A DNA stretch of 5,454 nucleotides from positions 1 through 5,454 of the forward strand of contig VAZS01000342.1 of NCBI GenBank assembly GCA_005884855.1, written 5' to 3'. Below, piece by piece: positions 1-5,454 of the stretch (within the stretch, counting starts at the first letter, position 1; each line of letters opens with the position of its first letter). The stretch is from Alphaproteobacteria bacterium (lineage in GTDB: Bacteria; Pseudomonadota; Alphaproteobacteria; Rhizobiales; Xanthobacteraceae). A model generated the notes under the pieces. That model searched no databases. It was not told where the DNA came from and saw nothing but the letters and a program-made list of their open reading frames with translations. Both the position numbers and the translations under genes were made by a program.

Positions 1-1088
1 ACCGGCGATAATGGATGCGAGCTGGTAGCCTAGCGATGACCCGCTGTAGCGCAGGCGGCCGGTGAAGCTTTCCGCAATCAGGGCCGCCTGAGGGCCGTAC
101 ATCATGTCGTGTGGCAACAGCGAAAGGATGATGGCCAGGAAGATGATCGCCTCCGACCCCGTATGCAGGAGGGCGAAATAGATGAAGCCGAACACGCCCG
201 TCGTCACTGCCCCGATCATGTACATGTTCTTGCGGCCGATGCGGTCGGAGATATGACCGAACAGCGGGATCGAGACAAACGACAGCACCGAAGCCGACAG
301 CACCGCGGTCAGCAGGAAATTGCGGGAGACGTGCAGGGTTTCGATGCCGTAGGAGAAGATGAAGGCCGTAAAGATGTAGAATGGTGCCTGTTCGGCCATG
401 CGGGCAAATGCCGAGAGCAGGATCTCCCTGGGGTGTCTTTTGATAACGGTTAGCATCGGGGTGCGCTCAACCTGGCGCTCCTCGAGCAGTCTGGCGAACA
501 CCGGCGTCTCGAGAATGCCGAGCCGGATGTATAGGCCCACTCCGACGAGGACGAGGCTCACCGCAAAGGGGATGCGCCAACCCCACGACAGGAATTGTTC
601 GCCGGACATCTGGCTGAACGCCAGCACCGCCAGGTTGGCGAGGAATAGTCCGCAAGGCACGCCGAACTGCGGCCACGACGCGATCAGCCCGCGCGAGTGA
701 TTGCCGCGAGCCCATTCCATCGACATCAGCACTGAGCCGCCCCATTCGCCACCGACTCCGACGCCTTGGATGAATCGCAGCGCCGTCAGAATCACAGCGC
801 CCCAGATTTGCGGCCGATGCGATCGCCGTAATGTCCAAAAATCGCGGCGCCGATCGGGCGCGCGATGAAGCCGACGGCATAGATGCCGAAGGCCTCCAAG
901 GTTCCGACCCAAGGGTCCGAATGCGGGAAAAACAGCTTGGCGAACACCAGGCCGGTGACGGTGCTATACAGGAAGAAATCGTACCACTCGATCGCGGTCC
1001 CGACAGTGGACGCGATAACGGCGCGGCGAAGCTGGGTCTGATGCTCGGATTGGGAGAGGCGAGCGAAGTCGGCGTTGAGGGTTGCCAT
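1..1088 (-). pseudogene. MHS-family MFS transporter, frameshifted by an internal deletion and cut by the window edge
   Basis: This was a proton-coupled inner-membrane symporter for small organic acids or related metabolites (MFS, metabolite:H+ symporter family); the substrate cannot be told. The first 94 residues are normal: a TM1 region with GTAIEWYDFFLYS (30-42), then RPIGAAIFGHYGDRIGRK (77-94), which carries MFS motif A. The frame then reads SGAL and stops at 792-794. The rest is in another minus frame, picked up at about position 807 (IWGAVILTALRFIQGVGVGG) and open for 269 codons to the left edge. It includes GEQFLSWGWRIPF and a second motif A copy, GHISDRIGRKNMYM. Family members such as ShiA have roughly 27 residues between GRK and the segment matching IWGAV, forming TM3. 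Those residues are absent, so a deletion of about 80-90 bp (of the form 3n+1) explains both the loss and the frameshift. The ATG at 1086-1088 follows a strong ribosome binding site. No other decay is seen, so the lesion looks recent. An assembly error is possible. Confidence 0.85.
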
Positions 1089-1095
1089 GCGCAGT

Positions 1096-1101
1096 TCCTC
1101 C
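1096..1101 (-). promoter_or_regulatory. Ribosome binding site of the MFS transporter
   Basis: The minus strand reads GGAGGA seven bases before the ATG at 1086-1088. This strong Shine-Dalgarno match fixes the transporter start and shows that the translation signals survive although the gene is broken. Confidence 0.7.
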
Positions 1102-1250
1102 AGGGACCTTTGGCGCAGGAACGCGCCGGGTTGTCGCCGGGTTCCCGCTGCACCCGCGCTTGGAGGTAAACTTTAGGCGAAAGCGAGCAGCCGCTGTCAG
1201 ATACGCCGGCAGTGCCTACGCTCCTGCTGGATGACTTGGATGCTGTCCTG

Positions 1251-1278
1251 GTTCGCCAAGTTGGAAGTTCGCCAAGTT
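1251..1278. repeat. Pair of 12-bp direct repeats in the spacer between the PilZ gene and the transporter
   Basis: GTTCGCCAAGTT occurs at 1251-1262 and again at 1267-1278, a 16-bp period. The CGCCAA core of the second copy (1270-1275) is also an inverted match to TTGGCG at 1291-1296, so the transcript downstream of the PilZ gene could form a 6-bp stem with a 15-base loop. No T-run follows on the minus strand, so a classical intrinsic terminator is not supported. The function is unknown and the repeat may be chance. Confidence 0.5.
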
Positions 1279-1302
1279 CGCCGGCCAGATTTGGCGGCGG
1301 GA

Positions 1303-1971
1303 TTATCCGAAGAGCCTCAACTGCGGCTCTGCGGCCGGGCTGGAACTCAGTGCTGTAGGTCGCATCACCAGCCGCTCAAGCTCGTTGCGGTTCTGCTGTT
1401 CCACGAACTTGACCGCGAAACCCTGAGGCAGCAGCCTGACGACACGGCCAACGCAGGCGCCGACCGCGAGCGGCATTCCGATCTTCGGCTGAATGTCAGC
1501 GGACACAGCAACGCCTGAGACCGACATGTCGATGACAAAACAGCCGCGGGTGCTGCCGTCGCCGAAGGTCAGCGTTGAATGCGGTGTAGCCGGGATGATG
1601 CGCGCATGATACCTGCCGTCGCGAATGCCGGGATTTTTCCGCCTGTTCTCCAGCCATATCAGTTTGCTCGCGAACTTCTCGCGCGTGGATGCGCCCATGG
1701 TGAGTTCGACAAAAAAGGCGCCTCTCACGGTGTCACTGATGTGGCCCTCGAGTTTGCCGAACTCGCCCAGTTCCTCGAAATCTGAAGTGATACGATCGCC
1801 CACTCTGCCCACCACGGGCACTGCGATCATCATCCGGAACGGCGAAACGCGGCTGGTTCGGCAAGCGAATCTGCCCGGCTTACCCTTTGAATCGAACCAA
1901 TTCGCAATGGTGTACTGACCGTCGACGGTGATGTTCGCAGCCGGCTGGGTCAGAAATTCCTTGACGGACAA
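1303..1971 (-). CDS. PilZ-domain protein, probable c-di-GMP receptor (222 aa)
   Basis: This is a predicted cytoplasmic c-di-GMP-binding protein; no signal peptide or membrane segment is visible. The C-terminal PilZ domain (about 116-192) has both binding signatures: R120-YHA-R124 for the RxxxR motif and DMSVSG (148-153) for the D/NxSxxG motif. The N-terminal half (about 16-107) reads like a second, degenerate PilZ fold. Its stretch CRTSRVSPFRM (37-47) sits where a D/NxSxxG motif would be, but the aspartate and glycine positions are both arginine, so it probably does not bind the nucleotide. This two-part form matches PilZ proteins I know from Bradyrhizobium relatives. The last residues (about 205-222) are a low-complexity tail rich in Ser, Ala and Pro. 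The start is taken as TTG at 1969-1971, because the frame has no in-frame ATG or GTG between the stop at 2035-2037 and this codon, and a good ribosome binding site precedes it. The gene stands alone, so its output (motility, polysaccharide or other) cannot be inferred. Confidence 0.88.
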   Translation of the reverse strand: MSVKEFLTQPAANITVDGQYTIANWFDSKGKPGRFACRTSRVSPFRMMIAVPVVGRVGDRITSDFEELGEFGKLEGHISDTVRGAFFVELTMGASTREKFASKLIWLENRRKNPGIRDGRYHARIIPATPHSTLTFGDGSTRGCFVIDMSVSGVAVSADIQPKIGMPLAVGACVGRVVRLLPQGFAVKFVEQQNRNELERLVMRPTALSSSPAAEPQLRLFG

Positions 1972-1979
1972 CGGCGCGA

Positions 1980-1987
1980 TCCTTTCC
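1980..1987 (-). promoter_or_regulatory. Ribosome binding site supporting the TTG start of the PilZ gene
   Basis: The minus strand reads GGAAAGGA, ending eight bases before the TTG at 1969-1971. Because the start codon is unusual, this site is the main evidence for placing the start there. Confidence 0.55.
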
Positions 1988-2208
1988 GCTAAACTCGCAC
2001 CCAGTTTGCTATGCGCGCCGGCGTTTGTGAGACCTTAATGCGAGCGCCGCTCACGCTTCACGGTTATCAAGTGCTTCGGAGTTGTCCTTAATCCGTGACG
2101 AATTGGTTTGACGAAGTCCGGAAAGCGAACTGACAACCAGCTGCCAGCCTCCTTGAGGGTATGTTGTCCTCCGATCGGATGACTCATCGCCCGCGCCACT
2201 AAAATGCG

Positions 2209-4551
2209 TCAAAATCCCCCGGCGCTGAAACGGAGCGGCTGTACCACGTCGTAGGCGGCTTTGGTCAGCGGCACCGCGTAGTCCACCGTCAGGTTGCCGA
2301 ACGGCGAGGCCCAGGTCAGGCCGGCGCCGACCGAGGAACGCACGACATTATTGTTGGCGAGCTGCAGCGTCTGCGCGGAGCCCGGAAATGCCGTCGGCCC
2401 GCTGTAACGAAACACGCTGCCGGCATCGACGAAAGCGGTCGCCTTCAGCCCGTACTCCTGGGGAACGCCAGGGATGTTGCTCTGTAATTGCGCCGTGGTC
2501 GCCCAGTACATGCTGCCGCCGATATTATCCATGGTAGTGCCGGGCGTGAGGTCGCGCGGACCGAACCCGTTGGGCGCAAATCCGCGCACCATGGTAGGGC
2601 CTCCGAAGAAGCTGTTGATCAGCGGCACCTGCTTGCCACCCCAACCAGTGACGTAACCGCCTTGCGCGCGCACCAGGCTGACCACGTCATCGTTGATGGG
2701 ATGGTAGTAGCGGACATCTTCGGTGGTACGCAGGAATCTCACGTCGCCACCCAGCCCGGCGAGATCCTGCCTCAATTGCGAATTGACGCCGCTGGTCGGA
2801 GTCTTGGTGTTGTCGAGCGTGTTGTAGTTTACGGTGCTTCCCACGGCGGAAACCCATTGCGGGCCGGCCAGCGCGGCCTGCTGGATCGGCAGCGACGGCG
2901 CGGCGGCCAGCGACGTCGGATTGAGAGTGACGTTCTGGTTATAGATCGAATAACGGTACTGCACTCCAATCTGCTCGGTGATCGGCGTGCCTAACTGCAT
3001 AGTCGCGCCATAGATATCGCTGCCGTACGACTGGTAGGGACTTGCTGAATTCTGCCTGCCGTAAAGCTCGATGCCCGCCGAAACGCGAGTGCCGAGGAAA
3101 TACGGCTCGGAGGCCGCCAGATCGATTCCGCGCGCGTACTGGCCGTAGGTCAGCGACGCGTTGGCAGTCCTGCCGCTGCCCAATACATTCCGATCGCCCA
3201 CCTTGACCTCGCCGAGCAGCCCATCGCTCGTTGAAAAGCCGCCGGAAATCGAGAAATCGCCGGTCGATTGCTCCTCCACCTGGACATCAAGCACGACGCG
3301 GTCCGACCCCGAGCCGGTCCGGCGCGAAATCTTGACGGTTTTGAAATAGTTCAGATTCCTCAGCCGCCGCTCGGCCCGATCGATCAGACTCTTGTTGTAA
3401 GCGTCGCCTTCCGCGAAATCGAATTCCCGCCGGATCACGTAGCCTCGGGTCCGCGTATTGCCATGGATGTCGATGCGTTCGACATAGCTTCGCGGTCCCT
3501 GTTCGATCGTGAATATAACATCGATGCGCTTGCCCACCGCATCGCGGGTTATCCGCGGGTTGGCCTGAGCAAAGGGAAAACCGAGTTTTGCCAGTTCTAT
3601 TGCGAGAACGTCGGAAGTCTTGTCCAGCGCGCCGCCGTCGAACACCGCGCCCGGCCGCGCCACCAGCAGACCGCGAAGTTTTTCGCAGTTGATTCCGGGC
3701 ACGTTACACGTCGCGCCAATGTCGCCGAAACGATAAAGCGGGCCTTCATCGATCGTAAACGTCAGCGCAAATCCGTGCAGCGCGGGATCATATTCGGCCC
3801 TTGCCGAAGTCACGCTAGCGTCCGCATAGCCTTTGCTACGATAGTAGAGCCGCAGCTGCTCGCGATCCGCCGAGATACGGTCTTGATCGTAGGCATCGCC
3901 GCCGGTCAGAAAGCTTAGCATGTTGGTCGCTGAGGTCTTGATCACGGCAGCGAGCTGCCGTTTTCCAAAAACATTATTGCCGACGAAATTGATCTGCCGC
4001 ACCGTCGTCTTCTGGCCCTCAGTCACCTCGTACACGAGGTCGACGCGCCCGTTGCCACGGTCGATAATTTTGGGCACCACCCCGACATTGTTGCGCCCGG
4101 CATGCCGGTAGGCTTCCATGATGCGGCCGACATCGGCCTGCACCACGGCGCGCTGCAGCGGACCACGCGACTTGGATTCAATTACCGCGCTAAGCTCTTT
4201 GTCCTTGATCTTCTTGTTGCCCTCGAAAGCGACGCGATCGAGTACCGGGGTTTCGGTGAGATGCACAATCAGCCGCTCCCCGGCGGCACGTTCGATTGTC
4301 ACGTTCTCGAACACGCCGATGCCCAATAGCGATTTGAGCGCTGCATCGCGCGCGGGCTCGTCGAACCTGCCATCGGGCGCCGCGTGGAAATACGAACGCA
4401 CCGTCTCGGCATCGATGCGGCGATTGCCCTGCACCTCGATGGTCTCGGCCGCAAGCGCCCGGCCAGACAAAAGCCCCAGCCCGGCAAGGACCAGGCAACC
4501 CGTGGCGATCGAGCGCTGGCCTCGCCCGAGCGGCGGCCTGTCATCCCTCAT
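2209..4551 (-). CDS. bamA: BamA/Omp85-family outer membrane protein assembly factor, probable second copy (780 aa)
   Basis: BamA is the core of the BAM complex and inserts beta-barrel proteins into the outer membrane. A signal peptide covers about 1-35, with cleavage near ALA-A (32-35). Five POTRA repeats follow at about 36-102, 103-180, 183-272, 273-354 and 356-428. Conserved phrases include VQGNRRI, FEGNKKIKDKEL, FVGNNVFG and IHGNTRTRGYVIRREFD. The 16-strand barrel spans about 430-780, with the lid-loop motif VRGF (655-658) followed by GPRD and a terminal beta-signal ending in Phe780 (LRFSAGGF). All parts look intact. At 780 aa it is somewhat shorter than the 830-850 aa I recall for the main BamA of these bacteria, apparently in an extracellular loop near 540-570. 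The only cysteines in the mature protein are Cys282 and Cys289 in POTRA4. The usual neighbours (rseP, skp, lpxD, fabZ) are absent, suggesting an orphan paralogue. TamA is unlikely because it has three POTRAs. The ATG is the only usable start; its ribosome binding site is weak (AGG at 4559-4561). Confidence 0.93.
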   Translation of the reverse strand: MRDDRPPLGRGQRSIATGCLVLAGLGLLSGRALAAETIEVQGNRRIDAETVRSYFHAAPDGRFDEPARDAALKSLLGIGVFENVTIERAAGERLIVHLTETPVLDRVAFEGNKKIKDKELSAVIESKSRGPLQRAVVQADVGRIMEAYRHAGRNNVGVVPKIIDRGNGRVDLVYEVTEGQKTTVRQINFVGNNVFGKRQLAAVIKTSATNMLSFLTGGDAYDQDRISADREQLRLYYRSKGYADASVTSARAEYDPALHGFALTFTIDEGPLYRFGDIGATCNVPGINCEKLRGLLVARPGAVFDGGALDKTSDVLAIELAKLGFPFAQANPRITRDAVGKRIDVIFTIEQGPRSYVERIDIHGNTRTRGYVIRREFDFAEGDAYNKSLIDRAERRLRNLNYFKTVKISRRTGSGSDRVVLDVQVEEQSTGDFSISGGFSTSDGLLGEVKVGDRNVLGSGRTANASLTYGQYARGIDLAASEPYFLGTRVSAGIELYGRQNSASPYQSYGSDIYGATMQLGTPITEQIGVQYRYSIYNQNVTLNPTSLAAAPSLPIQQAALAGPQWVSAVGSTVNYNTLDNTKTPTSGVNSQLRQDLAGLGGDVRFLRTTEDVRYYHPINDDVVSLVRAQGGYVTGWGGKQVPLINSFFGGPTMVRGFAPNGFGPRDLTPGTTMDNIGGSMYWATTAQLQSNIPGVPQEYGLKATAFVDAGSVFRYSGPTAFPGSAQTLQLANNNVVRSSVGAGLTWASPFGNLTVDYAVPLTKAAYDVVQPLRFSAGGF

Positions 4552-4751
4552 CGTCCGGCCTGCTTTCCCATTTGACGCGATGCGATCGAAGTGCCCGCGC
4601 GGGGCAAAAGGATGTCTGGGGTATGGTGAGTTGCGGGCTTAAGCGTTGGCGGCTTGCCATAATTTAGACGCAGCGGCGAACCGCACTTCCGCGAAAATGT
4701 CGCATAGCCGCTTCAAATGCTTTCTAGCGATGGAGCCAAACAATTCGCGCT

Positions 4752-4769
4752 TGCGAGGGGTGGCTCGCA
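4752..4769 (+). other. Short GC-rich hairpin upstream of the exported-protein gene
   Basis: TGCGAG (4752-4757) and CTCGCA (4764-4769) form a perfect 6-bp stem around a 6-base loop, 31 bases before the ATG at 4801. A smaller GCGC/GCGC pairing with a 5-base loop follows at 4772-4784. If transcription starts upstream, both would lie in the 5' leader. Stems this short arise often by chance in GC-rich DNA, so a regulatory role is only a possibility. Confidence 0.3.
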
Positions 4770-4789
4770 TGGCGCGGAAGGCGCTTTCT

Positions 4790-4794
4790 GGGAG
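4790..4794 (+). promoter_or_regulatory. Ribosome binding site of the exported-protein gene
   Basis: GGGAG lies six bases before the ATG at 4801. Together with the signal peptide that begins directly at that ATG, it supports this start over the out-of-frame ATG at 4769-4771. Confidence 0.55.
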
Positions 4795-4800
4795 CATCAC

Positions 4801-5454
4801 ATGCGCTACGCTGCTTTTGTCATCTCGTTGCTTCTGCTGATGGCGCCGGCGGATGCTGCGGTCACGCCGGAGATCGATCCGCGCGCCTCGCTCGAGGTGG
4901 TTCAGCGCTGGATTTACAATTACCGGGCCAAGCCTGACTACGCGCATGTCCCCGCCGCGGTGCGGGTACTGTTTCATTCGCAAAGCTTCAAGGAGCCGGA
5001 GAATGCCGGGATCTATCTCGGATTCATTGCCGGTGCGATCGGATCCAACCCAGCCAAGGCCGAGCAGCTCGTCACCAGCTTCTTTCCTATCGCGCCGGAA
5101 GACGAATGGGTGATCGTGCGCGCTATCGCTTATTCGGGGTTGCCTGATTGGCGCTATCTTTTACGCAAGCTGGCGCCGCGAATGCCCGGACGCAAGGTAA
5201 TGATCGACAGTTATCTCGCGAACACGCTGCCGACCCTTGCCAATATCCCGTTGGAAGAAACGAAAATCGGCATGTTTGACAAGATGCGCGGCGTGTTTAC
5301 GAAAAATCCTTTTGCAAAGGAGGAGAAGAAGCTGAAGCTCGTGCAGACCTTCGCCAGCAACCAGGACCTGCTGGATACGCTCTGGGGATATTATTTCGCC
5401 ACAGGCTCGCATCTTCCGGTGTTGCGCATCATGCAGATGCTTCCCTGGACCAAA
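4801..5454 (+). CDS. Exported conserved hypothetical protein, C-terminus beyond the window
   Basis: The frame is open from the ATG to the right edge, giving 218 residues without a stop, so the gene is partial at its 3' end. Residues 1-20 form a classical Sec signal peptide: Met-Arg, a hydrophobic core AAFVISLLLLM, then APADAA with likely cleavage near 19-20. The mature part is predicted to be mostly helical and soluble, with phrases such as LEVVQRWIYNYRAKPD (31-46), WVIVRAIAYSGLPDWRYLL (103-121) and LLDTLWGYYFATGSHLPVL (189-207). A basic patch (KEEKKLKL) lies at 173-180. The mature fragment has no cysteine, no lipobox and no catalytic motif I recognise. It resembles unnamed periplasmic proteins I recall from Bradyrhizobium relatives, but I can assign no function. 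It is divergent from the BamA-like gene, with 249 bp between the two starts. Codon choice is GC-rich like its neighbours, so there is no sign of recent transfer. Confidence 0.85.
   Translation, partial: MRYAAFVISLLLLMAPADAAVTPEIDPRASLEVVQRWIYNYRAKPDYAHVPAAVRVLFHSQSFKEPENAGIYLGFIAGAIGSNPAKAEQLVTSFFPIAPEDEWVIVRAIAYSGLPDWRYLLRKLAPRMPGRKVMIDSYLANTLPTLANIPLEETKIGMFDKMRGVFTKNPFAKEEKKLKLVQTFASNQDLLDTLWGYYFATGSHLPVLRIMQMLPWTK

Noticed and set aside
467..1153. A 228-codon minus-strand open frame across the transporter
   Set aside because: It is a third minus frame of the transporter region with a Pro/Arg/Ser-rich composition. The recognisable MFS sequence lies in the other two minus frames.
1170..1200. 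Possible transporter promoter on the minus strand: CTGACA (1195-1200) and TAAAGT (1170-1175)
   Set aside because: The spacing is 19 bp and the -10 element matches only four of six consensus bases, which is too weak to list.
2170..2179. 10-bp perfect palindrome TCCGATCGGA downstream of the BamA-like gene
   Set aside because: It has no loop and no T-run, so it is not a terminator. A single short palindrome of this kind is common by chance.
3268..3918. A 216-codon plus-strand open frame inside the BamA-like gene
   Set aside because: It is antisense to conserved POTRA sequence and has no family resemblance, so it is a shadow of GC-rich coding DNA.
4489..4500. Cys19 in the BamA-like signal peptide considered as a lipoprotein site
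   Set aside because: The preceding residues (IATG) lack the leucine-type lipobox position, the cysteine is inside the hydrophobic core, and a standard signal peptidase I site follows at 32-35.
4631..4663. Possible plus-strand promoter: TTGCGG (4631-4636) and CATAAT (4658-4663)
   Set aside because: The -10 is reasonable, but the spacing of 21 bp is too long for a standard sigma-70 promoter and no better -35 is present.
4639..4983. A 114-codon minus-strand open frame overlapping the start of the exported-protein gene
   Set aside because: It is antisense to the signal peptide and early mature part of a better-supported gene, is very rich in arginine as GC-rich shadow frames are, and shows no recognisable domain.

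Overview
The window looks like a chromosomal stretch from a GC-rich alphaproteobacterium. The protein styles fit the Bradyrhizobium/Rhodopseudomonas group (Nitrobacteraceae): a two-part PilZ protein with a degenerate N-terminal half, a BamA with rhizobial-type POTRA and barrel wording, and an MHS-type MFS transporter. The assignment is from remembered family resemblance, not a search. I see no rRNA, tRNA, CRISPR array, insertion sequence, phage gene or att site.

Layout, left to right. Positions 1-1088 (minus) hold the 5' part of an MFS transporter of the metabolite:H+ symporter family. It runs off the left edge and is broken: about one transmembrane helix (TM3) is missing just after the GHYGDRIGRK motif, and the reading frame shifts at the same point. 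Positions 1089-1302 are a short spacer with a 12-bp direct repeat. Positions 1303-1971 (minus) encode a PilZ-domain protein, probably a c-di-GMP receptor, with a TTG start. Positions 1972-2208 are a spacer with no convincing gene, though a 50-codon open frame lies in it. Positions 2209-4551 (minus) encode a complete BamA/Omp85 outer-membrane insertase with five POTRA domains and a barrel. It stands without the usual bamA neighbours and is probably a second, orphan copy. Positions 4552-4800 are a divergent intergenic region. From 4801 (plus) a small exported protein of unknown function begins and runs off the right edge.

The genes do not form an obvious pathway. The three minus-strand genes are separated by gaps of 214-237 bp and need not be an operon. 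The BamA-like gene and the exported protein are divergently transcribed from a shared 249-bp region, and both act in the envelope. That is the only contextual link worth testing. I found no convincing evidence of a new multi-gene system. The items most worth a second look are the transporter lesion, the orphan BamA with a cysteine pair in POTRA4, and the unrecognised exported protein.
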